In this document: positions 29,481 to 40,262 of the stretch, piece by piece
Position numbering within the stretch: position 1 is the first letter of the stretch
How the letters are laid out: every line of letters starts with the position of its first letter
Source: an uncultured Paracoccaceae bacterium
GTDB taxonomy: Bacteria > Pseudomonadota > Alphaproteobacteria > Rhodobacterales > Rhodobacteraceae
Length of the DNA stretch: 64,000 nt
Direction: 5' to 3'
Assembly (NCBI GenBank): GCA_937916485.1
Contig: CALFSV010000068.1
Span: forward strand, 1-64,000
Made by a program: the position numbers and the translations under genes
Notes under the pieces: model-generated
Told to the model about the DNA's origin: nothing
What the model saw: the letters and a program-made list of their open reading frames with translations, nothing else
The model's database searches: none

Positions 29481-29536
29481 CGGGTCTCGCGCGGCGAGGC
29501 CCCTGGGAGAAAACTTTGAGCTGAGGAGCTACAAAG

Positions 29537-29824
29537 ATGGCATTTACACCGCTTCATGATCGCGTGCTCGTGCGTCGCGTAGAAGGCGACGAGAAAACCA
29601 AGGGCGGTCTTATCATTCCCGATAGCGCCAAGGAAAAGCCTGCTGAAGGCGAGATCGTCGCTTGCGGCGAAGGTGCACGCAAGGACAGCGGCGAGCTGAT
29701 CCCCATGGGCGTAAAGCCCGGCCAGACTGTTCTGTTTGGCAAGTGGTCCGGCACCGAAGTCAAGATCGACGGCGAAGACCTGCTGATCATGAAAGAATCC
29801 GACATTCTGGGCATCATTGCCTAA
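29537..29824 (+). CDS. groES: Co-chaperonin GroES
   Basis: 10-kDa lid of the GroEL chamber. The 95-residue protein has [19 protein letters not shown] at the N terminus, the mobile loop [15 protein letters not shown] (about 20-34) and a C terminus ending [13 protein letters not shown] precedes the ATG by eight bases. Together with groEL 77 bases downstream, it is controlled by the promoter and CIRCE at 29418-29480. Confidence 0.98.
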   Translation: MAFTPLHDRVLVRRVEGDEKTKGGLIIPDSAKEKPAEGEIVACGEGARKDSGELIPMGVKPGQTVLFGKWSGTEVKIDGEDLLIMKESDILGIIA

Positions 29825-29874
29825 CTCTGCCGCTGTCGCCCGGCACGCATGTGATCGTGCTGTCGCACAGATGA

Positions 29875-31548
<1,674 letters not shown>

Positions 31549-31573
31549 TCAGCCCCCAAGGCTACGAGATAGA

Positions 31574-31603
31574 GGGGTCCGGCTTAAGCTGGGCCCCTTT
31601 TTT
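31574..31603 (+). terminator. Terminator of the groESL operon
   Basis: GGGGTCC pairs with GGGCCCC (31591-31597, with one G-T pair) around an internally pairing 10-base loop, followed by TTTTTT. Confidence 0.85.
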
Positions 31604-31747
31604 GTTGCGGGTCCGCCTTTGATCAGGATGGACACCGTTCAGGCAGCGAACTGGGCAGATGACATCGGTTGGCTCCGCCAACGGCCCTTCCCGCCGGTAT
31701 GATCCCGCCGCTCTTGCAATGGCGCAAGGAAGTCGCCAGCAAAGCGC

Positions 31748-32578
31748 ATGCGTCTTCTCTTGCTTACCACACTGACAATGGTCGCTTTTGCCGCGAACTC
31801 GGTGCTGAACCGGCTCGCCGTCAACCAATACGCCACGGACCCCGCCGCTTTTGCGGTGATCCGGGTCGCGTCGGGGGTTGTTGTCCTTTGGGTGCTGATC
31901 CGCGCGCGGGGGCTTGGTTGGCCAGGAGGCAACCCTTTGCGAAGGGTCGGTGCTGCGGCGGCGCTTGCCCTTTACATGATTGGCTTTTCTCTTGCCTACC
32001 TTAGCCTTGATACCGGCGTCGGCGCCCTGATCCTGTTTGGTGGTGTGCAGATGACGATGTTTGGCGGTGCCGCCCTGTCGGGGGAGAGGGTCGGGCTGGC
32101 CCGGGGAATAGGCGCGCTTACGGCGCTTGTCGGCCTGGCTGTCCTTGTCTGGCCCTCGGCCGAGGTGGCCTTGCCACTAGAGGGCATTGTCCTGATGGCC
32201 ATGGCGGCTGTTGGCTGGGGTGTCTATTCCCTCATGGGCCGATCCGAGGCGGTTCCTCTTGCCGCGACCGGGGCCAACTTTGTCCTTTGTCTGCCCATGG
32301 TGATCCCGCTTGCGTGGTTGGGAACCGGTGAGACGTCGTTGGCAGGCATTGCACTTGCCATCCTTGCTGGTGGTGTCACATCGGGTCTGGGCTATGCCCT
32401 TTGGTATGCGGTCGTCCCCGGGCTGGGCGCGACGCGGGCGGGCGTGGCGCAACTGAGCGTGCCCCTAATCGCGGCACTTGGCGGGCTGGTCTTTCTGGAC
32501 GAGGCGCTGGGCTGGCGCTTTGGCGTAGCCGGCGTCCTGGTGTTAGGTGGGATCGGCCTGTCCCTTTGGCGACGGTAG
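31748..32578 (+). CDS. DMT superfamily (EamA) transporter
   Basis: 276-residue inner-membrane protein with about ten hydrophobic segments in two EamA repeats (roughly residues 1-130 and 135-276). The start MRLLLLTTLTMVAFAANSVLNRLAV and the repeat end FLDEALGWRFGVAGVLVLGG are typical. The family exports small metabolites; the substrate cannot be read from sequence. The Shine-Dalgarno sequence is weak: GCAAGGAAG lies about 15 bases before the ATG. Confidence 0.88.
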   Translation: MRLLLLTTLTMVAFAANSVLNRLAVNQYATDPAAFAVIRVASGVVVLWVLIRARGLGWPGGNPLRRVGAAAALALYMIGFSLAYLSLDTGVGALILFGGVQMTMFGGAALSGERVGLARGIGALTALVGLAVLVWPSAEVALPLEGIVLMAMAAVGWGVYSLMGRSEAVPLAATGANFVLCLPMVIPLAWLGTGETSLAGIALAILAGGVTSGLGYALWYAVVPGLGATRAGVAQLSVPLIAALGGLVFLDEALGWRFGVAGVLVLGGIGLSLWRR

Positions 32579-32599
32579 AGCGCCCGACGCGTAAAGACC

Positions 32600-33052
32600 C
32601 TAGCGCATGATAGGTTCAAGGGGGTCATACAAGATGCCGCCCTCATCCCCCCAGGCCACGGTCGCAAGGCTGTCGGGTTTTACCGTCAATCCAGCCATCT
32701 CGGATCGGGTCACCCATCGCCGGTGGCTCACCACGCCTTCGGGATCGGTCCAGTCGCCATAGGGGTCTCCGGCGACAAGGGTGCAGCGAAAGTAGACGTC
32801 GACCTGGTGAAAGGTACCGCGCGGATCGTGAAACTCGTTCACGAGGCAGGGCAGGCCGACGGTGACGGTCAACCCCGCCTCCTCCATGACCTCGCGCCGC
32901 AGGTTGTCTGGCAGGCTGGAGTGTGGCTCAGCCCCGCCGCCGGGGGCGCACCACAGGTGATCGCGGCCCTTCCAGGCGTTGACCAGCAATAGCCTGTTAT
33001 CCAGCAGGATGATGGCCCGGACGGCCAGACGGGGAGGGGGGCGCGGCGACAT
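32600..33052 (-). CDS. Nudix hydrolase
   Basis: 150-residue Nudix-fold protein. The box runs from CAPGGGAEPH to RREVMEEAGL; REVMEE supplies the metal ligands, but the first conserved glutamate (G-x5-E) is serine here. FHQVDVYFRCTL and GVVSHRRWVTRSEM continue the fold. Substrate unknown. It diverges from the lipase-like gene, with about 90 bases between them. Confidence 0.85.
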   Translation of the reverse strand: MSPRPPPRLAVRAIILLDNRLLLVNAWKGRDHLWCAPGGGAEPHSSLPDNLRREVMEEAGLTVTVGLPCLVNEFHDPRGTFHQVDVYFRCTLVAGDPYGDWTDPEGVVSHRRWVTRSEMAGLTVKPDSLATVAWGDEGGILYDPLEPIMR

Positions 33053-33144
33053 GATCGGCTGACTTTGGCCACCATTGCGGCCCGGCGCAAGGTCAGATGA
33101 AACCGGTCCTGTGCCTTTGGCCCCAATGTGCTAGGTCAGAGGGT

Positions 33145-33873
33145 ATGCGCTTCATGACTACGCTCCTATTCGCCGTCGCTCTTGTTCCCGGTCCAAGCCG
33201 GGCGGAGGACTGCGTTGTTCTGCTTCATGGCCTAGCCCGAAGCGAGTATTCTCTGACGCCGATGTCCGAATACCTTGAGGCCGAGGGCTATCTGACCGTC
33301 AATCGGGGCTATCCCTCCACCACACTGACCATCGAAACGCTGGTGGAAGAGTACGTGCGGGGCGATGTAGAGGCCTGCGGTGACCGTCGGGTGCATTTCG
33401 TCACCCATTCGATGGGTGGCATCCTGTTGCGGGCCTGGCTTACCCGGCACAGGCCAGCCAAGATGGGACGCGTCGTCATGATGGCCCCCCCGAATGGCGG
33501 GTCCGAGCTTGTCGATATCTTTGGTGATTTTGAGCCGTTTCAGTGGATCAACGGTCCGGCAGGCCTCGAGCTTGGGACCGGTCCAGACAGTGTGCCCAGC
33601 CAACTCCCCCTTCCGGTCTACGAGATCGGGATCATCGCCGGGACCGGTTCGCTGAACCCGGTCTATTCGGCGCTGATTGAAGGCCCGGACGACGGCAAGG
33701 TATCGGTCGCCTCGACCCGCCTTGAAGGCATGACCGATCACATGGTTCTGCCAGTCAGCCATACCTTTATGATGAACAATCCGCTTGTCATGGCCGAGGT
33801 CGCCGCGTTCCTTCGGGACGGTGCGTTCGACCGGGATCTGACGCTTGGCGATATTCTGCTTGGGCGGGACTAG
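33145..33873 (+). CDS. Secreted alpha/beta-hydrolase (lipase-like)
   Basis: 242 residues with a signal peptide (residues 1-20, [14 protein letters not shown], cleaved before EDCVV). [14 protein letters not shown] is the oxyanion region, [15 protein letters not shown] (about 85-99) gives the nucleophile Ser in a GxSxG-like elbow (here HSMGG), and [11 protein letters not shown] near residue 204 may hold the catalytic His. It resembles PGAP1/lipase-class periplasmic hydrolases. Substrate unknown. ATG 33145 is chosen because the signal peptide starts there. Confidence 0.83.
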   Translation: MRFMTTLLFAVALVPGPSRAEDCVVLLHGLARSEYSLTPMSEYLEAEGYLTVNRGYPSTTLTIETLVEEYVRGDVEACGDRRVHFVTHSMGGILLRAWLTRHRPAKMGRVVMMAPPNGGSELVDIFGDFEPFQWINGPAGLELGTGPDSVPSQLPLPVYEIGIIAGTGSLNPVYSALIEGPDDGKVSVASTRLEGMTDHMVLPVSHTFMMNNPLVMAEVAAFLRDGAFDRDLTLGDILLGRD

Positions 33874-33882
33874 GGCGGCCCG

Positions 33883-34956
33883 TCAGCCTGCCGGGCCGAC
33901 GATCCGGTTGACGTGGCCCATCTTGCGGCCGGGTTTCACCTCGGCCTTGCCGTAAAGATGGATGGCAACCCCGGCGCCGGACAGTTCTGACAGCCGGTCC
34001 ATGTCGTCCCCGATCAAGTTTTCCATGACCACGTCGCTGTGGCGGCTTCCATCACCAAGGGGCCAGCCCGCGACGGCGCGGATATGCTGTTCAAACTGGT
34101 CAATCAGGCAGCCATCTTGCGTCCAGTGGCCCGAGTTATGGACGCGGGGCGCGATTTCGTTGACCACAAGCCCCTCCGGGGTCACGAACAGCTCCACCCC
34201 CAGCACGCCAATATAGTCGAGAGCGGTCATGATGCGGGCAGCAATCAGGATGGCGTCGGTCCGCTGGGTTGGACTTAGCTTGGCCGGGACGGTGGTTGTG
34301 CGCAGGATACCGTTCTCGTGTACGTTCTCACCCGGATCAAAGCAGGCGACGGCCCCATCCGCGCTACGGGCACCGATGACCGAGACTTCGTGGCTGAAGG
34401 TGACAAAGCCTTCAAGGATACCAGGGGCGCCCTGCATGGATGCAAGCGCGTCTGGGCCGTCGGCGGGGCCCATGATCCGGGCCTGACCTTTGCCATCATA
34501 GCCCATCTGGCGGGTCTTGAGGATTGCGGGCGTTCCGATCCTGGTCAGTGCCTCGTCCAGTTCGTCCTTGGTCTGGACGGCCGCGAATGGGGCAGTTGTC
34601 AGACCCAGGTCCTGCAGAAATGTCTTTTCCGTCAAGCGGTCTTGCGATGTGGCAAGCGCCACCCGGCCGGGACGGATCCGGCACAAGGCCTCGATCGCGT
34701 CAAGGGCGGCGGTCGGGACATTCTCAAACTCATAAGTCACGACATCGACGGACCGGGCAAATGCGGTCAGCACATCTGTGTCATCGTAGCTGGCTGTCGT
34801 CGTGGTCTGTGCCACCTCGGATGCCGGGCAGTTTGCACCCGGCTCAAAGATATGGACATGCAGTCCAAGCCGGCTGGCCGCGACCGCCAGCATCCGGCCC
34901 AGCTGGCCGCCACCCAGAATGCCGATTGTCTGACCGGGGCGGAGTGGATCAGTCAT
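33883..34956 (-). CDS. purK: N5-carboxyaminoimidazole ribonucleotide synthase
   Basis: ATP-grasp enzyme making N5-CAIR from AIR, ATP and bicarbonate in purine synthesis. 357 residues: [20 protein letters not shown] at the N terminus, [17 protein letters not shown] (about 150-166), [16 protein letters not shown] (about 266-281) and GHVNRIVG at the end. It overlaps the purE stop by eight bases, so purE-purK is one coupled operon. Confidence 0.97.
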   Translation of the reverse strand: MTDPLRPGQTIGILGGGQLGRMLAVAASRLGLHVHIFEPGANCPASEVAQTTTTASYDDTDVLTAFARSVDVVTYEFENVPTAALDAIEALCRIRPGRVALATSQDRLTEKTFLQDLGLTTAPFAAVQTKDELDEALTRIGTPAILKTRQMGYDGKGQARIMGPADGPDALASMQGAPGILEGFVTFSHEVSVIGARSADGAVACFDPGENVHENGILRTTTVPAKLSPTQRTDAILIAARIMTALDYIGVLGVELFVTPEGLVVNEIAPRVHNSGHWTQDGCLIDQFEQHIRAVAGWPLGDGSRHSDVVMENLIGDDMDRLSELSGAGVAIHLYGKAEVKPGRKMGHVNRIVGPAG

Positions 34957-35431
34957 CGGTAGGGCTTTCGGGAATAGAGGCGGCCAATGCTGCCCGCCAT
35001 GCATCCAGACGCTCGGCCAGGGCCGGATCGTTCAGGGCAAGAATGCCAGCCGCCATTAGGCCCGCATTCGCAGCGCCGCCAATGGCCATGGTCGCGACGG
35101 GAAAGCCGCGCGGCATCTGAACGATGGAATAAAGCGAATCAACTCCCTTCAGCGCTCGGGTCTGAACCGGCACCCCAACGACGGGCACGCGGGTCTTGGA
35201 CGCGACCATGCCGGGCAGGTGGGCGGCGCCACCGGCTCCGGCGATAATCACCTGCAAGCCGCGGTCGACCGCCGTCTTGCTGTAATCCCACAACCGATCC
35301 GGTGTGCGATGCGCCGAAACGATCCTGGCCTCATAGGGCACCCCAAGCTCGTCCAGAATAACCGCTGCTTCGCGCATGGTCGGCCAGTCGGACTGGCTGC
35401 CCATTATGATGCCGACCAAGATATCCGCCAT
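34949..35431 (-). CDS. purE: N5-carboxyaminoimidazole ribonucleotide mutase
   Basis: Converts N5-CAIR to CAIR, the step after PurK. The 160-residue class I protein has [25 protein letters not shown] (catalytic His) and [17 protein letters not shown] with [18 protein letters not shown]. The second ATG (35431) is preferred since AAAGGA is at a better distance from it than from 35437. It is the first gene of the purEK operon. Confidence 0.97.
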   Translation of the reverse strand: MADILVGIIMGSQSDWPTMREAAVILDELGVPYEARIVSAHRTPDRLWDYSKTAVDRGLQVIIAGAGGAAHLPGMVASKTRVPVVGVPVQTRALKGVDSLYSIVQMPRGFPVATMAIGGAANAGLMAAGILALNDPALAERLDAWRAALAASIPESPTDD

Positions 35432-35512
35432 GACCAATCCTTTGGGGGCTTGAAAACCGAAGGCGCACTATAGCGGGGGGGCGGTTGGGTGCAATTGCCG
35501 AAACGGGCCAAA

Positions 35513-35731
35513 CTAGGCGATAATGTCAGGCAGGATCCGATCTTCCAGCTGGGCGATCTGGTCCTTATAGGCCAGTTTCTGCTTTTTCAGGCGACGGATC
35601 ATAAGCATGTCAGTCGACCCTCGTTCTTGCAGGGCGTGGATCGCTTCGTCCAGGTCGCGGTGCTCGCGTTTGAGAACGGCCAGTTTGACCCTCAGAACCT
35701 CAAGCTGTTCCATCTTCGCCGATGTGTTCAT
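35513..35731 (-). CDS. DUF465 (YdcH-like) small protein
   Basis: 72-residue helical protein. KREHRDLDEAIHALQ and MIRRLKKQKLAYKDQIAQLED are the two helices of the DUF465 hairpin. ATG 35731 follows GGAAAAG at short range and excludes a long unrelated N-terminal extension. Function unknown. It diverges from hsp20, with 186 bases between them that contain the heat-shock type promoter on the other strand. Confidence 0.85.
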   Translation of the reverse strand: MNTSAKMEQLEVLRVKLAVLKREHRDLDEAIHALQERGSTDMLMIRRLKKQKLAYKDQIAQLEDRILPDIIA

Positions 35732-35820
35732 CTTTTCCGCATTCCCTAGCGTCTTCCTTGGGCGACGGCTTTGTCGTCGCTTCAGATAGTATCCGTCGCC
35801 CTGATCACAATGTCCAACCT

Positions 35821-35849
35821 CTTGCGCGGCGAAGGTTGCCACACCATAT
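35821..35849 (+). promoter_or_regulatory. Candidate sigma-32 promoter of hsp20
   Basis: CTTGCGC (35821-35827) and CACCATAT (35842-35849) are separated by 14 bases. The -10 part matches CCCCATNT at seven of eight positions. It lies about 70 bases before the hsp20 ATG, consistent with a heat-shock role. Confidence 0.6.
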
Positions 35850-35917
35850 TTAAGCGAGAGGAGTTGCTGCAGCATAGTGGGGCTCGCTCTGACGGTCGCT
35901 TGAAGAGGACATGTCGT

Positions 35918-36340
35918 ATGACGAAATTGACGTTGGGGACCCACCCCTTCCTTTTGGGGTTCGAACAGCTGGAACGCCTGGTTGAGCGGACTGCGAAATC
36001 TGGAAATGATGGGTATCCGCCCTATAATATCGAGCAGACGTCCGAGACGTCTTATCGGATTACTCTGGCAGTTGCCGGGTTTGCCGAGGAAGAGCTGGCT
36101 ATCACGGTCGAGGATTCAAGCCTCGTTATTCGTGGGCGCCAGATCGAGGACCTTGAAGGACGCGTGTTTCTTCACCGCGGTATCGCAGCGCGTCAGTTTC
36201 AGCGCAGCTTTGTCCTGGCAGATGGAGTCGATGTGGGTGAGGCGGTTCTTCAGAACGGCCTCCTGCATGTCGATTTGACACGTCAGGTGGCGGAAAGCGT
36301 CGTCCAGACCATCAAGATCAACAGGAGTGTGACGTCATGA
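35918..36340 (+). CDS. Small heat-shock protein, Hsp20 family
   Basis: ATP-independent holdase of 140 residues. An N-terminal segment (PFLLGFEQLERLVERTAKS) precedes an alpha-crystallin domain (about 37-130): YNIEQTSETSYRITLAVAGF, DSSLVIRGRQ, RGIAARQFQRSFVLAD and LQNGLLHVDLTR. The C-terminal I-x-I motif is IKI. ATG 35918 follows GAAGAGGA. It overlaps the DUF1150 start (ATGA), so the two are translated together, as is common in this order. Confidence 0.93.
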   Translation: MTKLTLGTHPFLLGFEQLERLVERTAKSGNDGYPPYNIEQTSETSYRITLAVAGFAEEELAITVEDSSLVIRGRQIEDLEGRVFLHRGIAARQFQRSFVLADGVDVGEAVLQNGLLHVDLTRQVAESVVQTIKINRSVTS

Positions 36341-36561
36341 ATAGCAAAGTTAATCTCGAGAACCTGGGTGCGAAGGCCGTCTATGTGAAGGCCGTTGCCG
36401 TGGCAGAACTGCCCGAAGCCGTGCGTGAACAGGCTGGCGAACTCACCACCATTTTTGCCGTCCACAATGCCAAAGGCGAACAGCTGGCGCTGGTGGCGAA
36501 CCGCGCGATGGCGTTCGAGCTTGCCCGCAAGAATGACATGCGTCCCTACACTGTCCACTGA
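36337..36561 (+). CDS. DUF1150 family protein
   Basis: 74-residue protein beginning MNSKVNLENLGAKAVYVKAV, with LPEAVREQAGELTTIFAVHNAKGE and an ANRAMAFELARKNDM end, all typical of DUF1150. Function unknown; constant pairing with hsp20 suggests a link to heat-shock holdase activity. Its start overlaps the hsp20 stop by four bases. A hairpin at 36582-36603 follows. Confidence 0.9.
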   Translation: MNSKVNLENLGAKAVYVKAVAVAELPEAVREQAGELTTIFAVHNAKGEQLALVANRAMAFELARKNDMRPYTVH

Positions 36562-36581
36562 CAGGACGATCCAAAAGCAAA

Positions 36582-36603
36582 GGGCTGCCGTTGAAGGCAG
36601 CCC
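36582..36603. terminator. Hairpin between DUF1150 and sulfate adenylyltransferase
   Basis: GGGCTGCC and GGCAGCCC are separated by GTTGAA. On the minus strand it is followed by CTTTGCTTTT, so it may end the adenylyltransferase transcript; on the plus strand there is no strong T-run. Confidence 0.6.
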
Positions 36604-36655
36604 CATGAAGTTCAATTGACTGGCTGTGTCGACGGATCACAGCCCGATCAAGGCC

Positions 36656-38365
36656 TTAGCCCTTGATAAGTCCCATGCTTTCCAGTTTCAGGATCACCTG
36701 ATGGGCACAGTTGTCCACATCTGATGTCTCAGTCTCAATCCGGAGCTCTGGGTTTTCGGGCACATCATAGGGGTCCGAGATTCCGGTGAATTCCTTGATC
36801 TTTCCTTCACGGGCCAGCTTGTAGAGACCTTTGCGGTCCCGCCGTTCGCATTCTTCGATCGACGTTGCGACGTGGACTTCTAGGAAGGCGCCAAACTGCT
36901 CGATGTCCTCGCGCACCGCACGACGGGTCGTGGCATAGGGCGCGATTGGCGCGCAAATCGCGATGCCGCCGTTCTTGGTGATTTCGCTGGCCACATAGCC
37001 GATGCGGCGGATGTTCAGGTCGCGGTGCTCTTTCGAGAACCCAAGCTCTGAGGACAGGTTCTTGCGGACCAGGTCGCCGTCAAGCAGCGTGACCGGGCGG
37101 CCGCCCATCTCCATCAGTTTGACCATCAGTGCGTTGGCGATCGTGGATTTGCCCGAGCCGGAGAAACCGGTGAAGAACACTGTAAAGCCCTGCGCCGCGC
37201 GGGGCGGCTTGGTGCGGCGCAATTCTGCGACGACCTGAGGGAAAGAGAACCACGCGGGGATCTCAAGCCCTTCGGACAGGCGGCGGCGCAGCTCGGTTCC
37301 CGAGATGTTGAGAATCGTGACGTTTTCACGGTCTTCGATCTCGTCTGCGGGTTCGTATTGGGCACGCTCCTGCACATAGACCATGTGTTTGAAGTCGACC
37401 ATTTCGATGCCCATTTCCTCCTGGTGTTCCCGGAAGAGGTCCTGCGCATCATAGGGGCCGTAAAAATCTTCGCCCTTTGAGTTGTTGCCGGGGCCCGCAT
37501 GATCGCGACCGACAATGAAATGGGTGCAGCCGTGGTTCTTGCGGATCAGGCCGTGCCACACTGCTTCACGAGGACCGGCCATACGCATAGCCAGGTTCAG
37601 CAGGCTCATGGTTGTCGTGGAGGCGGGGTACTGATCCAGCACGGCCTCGTAGCAACGAACGCGGGTAAAATGGTCGACATCGCCCGGCTTGGTCAGGCCG
37701 ACAACGGGATGGATCAGAAGGTTGGCTTGGGCCTCCTTCGCGGCGCGGAAGGTCAGTTCCTGGTGCGCACGGTGCAGCGGGTTGCGGGTTTGGAAGGCCA
37801 CGACCTTGCGCCAGCCAACCTTGCGGAAGAACGCCCGCAATTCGTTGGGGGTGTCGCGACGTGCGCGGAAATCGTAGTGCACCGGCTGCTGGATGCCGGT
37901 CACTGGGCCGCCAAGATAGACCTTACCGGCAGTGTTGTGCAGGTAGTTGACAGCCGGGTGGGCGCTGTCGTCGGCACCAAAGACCATCTCGGCCTCGCGG
38001 GCCTTATTGGGCACCCATTTGTCGGTGACGGTCATGGTCGCAAGGATCACACCTTCCTGATCCCGCAGCGCGATGTCCTGACCCAGTTCGATCTTGTCGG
38101 CAAAGGCCTCTGACACATCAAGGTTGATCGGGATCGGCCAAAGCGCCCCATCGGCCAGACGCATCGTCTCGACGACACTGTTGTAATCCGCCTCGGACAG
38201 GAACCCTTTGAGCGGATTGAAACCACCATTCATCAGCAGTTCCAGATCGCAGATTTGGCGCGGCGTCAGATCGTGGCTTGTCAACGACGCTGCTTCCATC
38301 TTGAGCTTGTGAGCGCTGTCATATGAGACGTACAGCTCAGGGATTGGGGCGAGGTTCATGACCAT
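36656..38365 (-). CDS. Bifunctional sulfate adenylyltransferase / adenylylsulfate kinase
   Basis: Activates sulfate to APS and then PAPS. 569 residues: a PUA-like N-terminal domain (NLAPIPELYVSYDSAHKLK onward), a catalytic ATP-sulfurylase domain with RNPLHRAHQELTF (about 197-209) and GRDHAGPGNN, then an APS kinase domain with P loop GFSGSGKSTIANAL (about 404-417) and DGDLVRKNLSSELGFSKEHR. Both enzyme motif sets look complete. Starts at 38365 and 38359 are both possible; no ribosome site clearly decides. Confidence 0.95.
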   Translation of the reverse strand: MVMNLAPIPELYVSYDSAHKLKMEAASLTSHDLTPRQICDLELLMNGGFNPLKGFLSEADYNSVVETMRLADGALWPIPINLDVSEAFADKIELGQDIALRDQEGVILATMTVTDKWVPNKAREAEMVFGADDSAHPAVNYLHNTAGKVYLGGPVTGIQQPVHYDFRARRDTPNELRAFFRKVGWRKVVAFQTRNPLHRAHQELTFRAAKEAQANLLIHPVVGLTKPGDVDHFTRVRCYEAVLDQYPASTTTMSLLNLAMRMAGPREAVWHGLIRKNHGCTHFIVGRDHAGPGNNSKGEDFYGPYDAQDLFREHQEEMGIEMVDFKHMVYVQERAQYEPADEIEDRENVTILNISGTELRRRLSEGLEIPAWFSFPQVVAELRRTKPPRAAQGFTVFFTGFSGSGKSTIANALMVKLMEMGGRPVTLLDGDLVRKNLSSELGFSKEHRDLNIRRIGYVASEITKNGGIAICAPIAPYATTRRAVREDIEQFGAFLEVHVATSIEECERRDRKGLYKLAREGKIKEFTGISDPYDVPENPELRIETETSDVDNCAHQVILKLESMGLIKG

Positions 38366-38549
38366 GGATTCAACTCGATTCCTTACAAAATGCGGACGGA
38401 GTGCGTGCAGCGACAAAAAGCCGCCGGGCGCGGCCTCGTTAAACCCTTCGCAAAGCGAACGGCAAGCAACTTATGGTGCTTTCCGCCGGTGCATTGGCGA
38501 TATTCACACAGTGCATAGCTTGTCCCAGAGGCCGGTGTGTGCCTTTGGC

Positions 38550-39545
38550 CTAAGCTTCGCTATGGGCTGGCACGCCGCTCGATGAGGCCGCGTCGGCGTC
38601 GGAGGTCCCGTGTTCCGCCAGAAACCGCTCTACATCCAGCGCGGCCATACAGCCCATTCCAGCACTTGTTACGGCCTGTCGGTAAATGTGATCGGTCAGG
38701 TCGCCGGCGGCAAAGACCCCCGGGATTGAGGTTCGGGTCGTGCCCGGCTCTACCACCACATAGCCACCGTTGTGCGTTTCCAGCACGTCTTTCAACAACT
38801 CGGATGCCGGGGCATGACCGATGGCAACAAACACGCCTTTGGCTGGGATCTCGGTCAGGGCGCCGGTCTTTGTGTGGCGAACGACGACGCTTTCGACGCC
38901 AAGCGGGCTGTCTGCGCCCTTGACCTCTTCAACCTGTTGGAACCAAAGCGTCTCGATCTTGGGGTGCTTGAACAGGCGGTCCTGAAGGATGCGTTCGGCG
39001 CGCAATTCGTCGCGACGGTGAACCAGCGTCACCTTGGAGGCAAAGTTGGTCAGGAAAAGCGCCTCTTCCACGGCAGTGTTCCCACCCCCGACGACCACGA
39101 TCTCCTGTCCCCTGTAGAAAAAGCCATCGCAAGTCGCACAGGCAGAGACGCCAAAGCCCTTGAACTTTTCCTCGGATGGCAGGCCAAGCCATTTGGCCCG
39201 TGCGCCTGTCGCCAGAATGATGGCATCGGCGGTCCAGACGGTCTTGCTGTCGGTTTGGGCGGTAAAGGGCCGCTTGCTCAGATCAAGCGAGGTGACGATG
39301 TCCCCCACGATCTCGCATCCCATCGCCCTTGCATGGGCTTCCATCCGGACCATCAGATCGGGTCCCTGGACTTCGGTGTCTCCTGGCCAGTTCTCGACCT
39401 CGGTCGTGGTGGTCAGCTGGCCGCCGGGCTCTAGCCCCTGTATCAGCACCGGGGACAGCATGGCGCGGGCCGCATAGACCCCGGCCGTGTATCCGGCAGG
39501 GCCGGACCCAACGATCAGCACCTTGGTGTGGCGATGTTCTGTCAT
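38550..39545 (-). CDS. trxB: Thioredoxin-disulfide reductase
   Basis: FAD- and NADPH-dependent reductase of thioredoxin. The 331-residue protein has FAD motif [18 protein letters not shown] (about 10-27), active-site CATCDGF (about 140-146), NADPH motif [16 protein letters not shown] and [22 protein letters not shown] near the end. ATG 39545 is chosen because the family starts [13 protein letters not shown]. It is divergent from the lrp-family gene; the 199-base spacer has repeated TGTTGC half-sites (39641-39693). Confidence 0.96.
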   Translation of the reverse strand: MTEHRHTKVLIVGSGPAGYTAGVYAARAMLSPVLIQGLEPGGQLTTTTEVENWPGDTEVQGPDLMVRMEAHARAMGCEIVGDIVTSLDLSKRPFTAQTDSKTVWTADAIILATGARAKWLGLPSEEKFKGFGVSACATCDGFFYRGQEIVVVGGGNTAVEEALFLTNFASKVTLVHRRDELRAERILQDRLFKHPKIETLWFQQVEEVKGADSPLGVESVVVRHTKTGALTEIPAKGVFVAIGHAPASELLKDVLETHNGGYVVVEPGTTRTSIPGVFAAGDLTDHIYRQAVTSAGMGCMAALDVERFLAEHGTSDADAASSSGVPAHSEA

Positions 39546-39640
39546 GATCCTGATGTCCCCTTTGGTGTCGTTGCCTAGTCGATATAGACCTCTGGGCAGG
39601 ACAGTAAAAGGCTTGGTCTGGGGCAGGGGGCCGGACGAAT

Positions 39641-39693
39641 GCAACAAAATGTGGCAGACTAAGGATGTTGCGCGAGATTGAAACAATGTTGCG
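39641..39693. promoter_or_regulatory. Repeated half-sites in the trxB-lrp spacer
   Basis: GCAACA (39641-39646) and two TGTTGC copies (39665-39670 and 39686-39691, within the direct repeat ATGTTGCGC) lie between the divergent genes. The two direct copies are 21 bp apart, two helical turns. This looks like an operator for an Lrp/AsnC regulator, possibly the adjacent one. Confidence 0.45.
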
Positions 39694-39744
39694 CTTGAAG
39701 GGCTCTTGCCGTAGTCTTTGCCAAAATAAACATAGGGAGGCCCC

Positions 39745-40245
39745 ATGCCTGGGTCAAAGTTGGACGATATCGACCGCATGATCCTGGCCGAGCTTCAGGC
39801 CGACGGCCGCATGACGAACGTAGAGTTGGCCAAGCGGGTTGGCATTTCCGCGCCACCCTGCCTTCGCAGGGTGCGGACGTTGGAAGAGCAGGGGTATATT
39901 CGCGGCTATCACGCCGACATCGACCCCAGGGAGCTAGGGTTTGAAGTCCAGGTCTTTGCCATGGTCGGACTGGTCAGTCAGGCCGAGGTCGATCTGTCAG
40001 CCTTTGAGGAAAAGTGCCGGGGCTGGCCGCTGGTCCGGGAATGTCACATGCTGAACGGCGAGGTCGACTTTATCCTCAAATGTGTGGCCCCTGACCTGCG
40101 CAGCTTTCAGACCTTCCTGACAGAAAGCCTGACGGCAGCCCCGAATGTTGCCAGCGTCAAGACGAGCCTTGTCATCCGGGGGGCCAAGGACGAGCCCGGC
40201 GTGCCCTTCGATGTTCTCGAAGAGCGGCTGGCACGCCAGGCCTGA
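39745..40245 (+). CDS. Lrp/AsnC family transcriptional regulator
   Basis: 166-residue DNA-binding protein: an N-terminal winged-helix HTH ([19 protein letters not shown], then [21 protein letters not shown], about residues 6-50), and a C-terminal RAM/AsnC effector domain with [17 protein letters not shown]. The trxB-lrp divergent pair is common in Rhodobacterales. The half-sites at 39641-39693 suggest auto-control or control of trxB. Its ligand is unknown. Confidence 0.93.
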   Translation: MPGSKLDDIDRMILAELQADGRMTNVELAKRVGISAPPCLRRVRTLEEQGYIRGYHADIDPRELGFEVQVFAMVGLVSQAEVDLSAFEEKCRGWPLVRECHMLNGEVDFILKCVAPDLRSFQTFLTESLTAAPNVASVKTSLVIRGAKDEPGVPFDVLEERLARQA

Positions 40246-40262
40246 GGCAAATCAGGCTCAGC

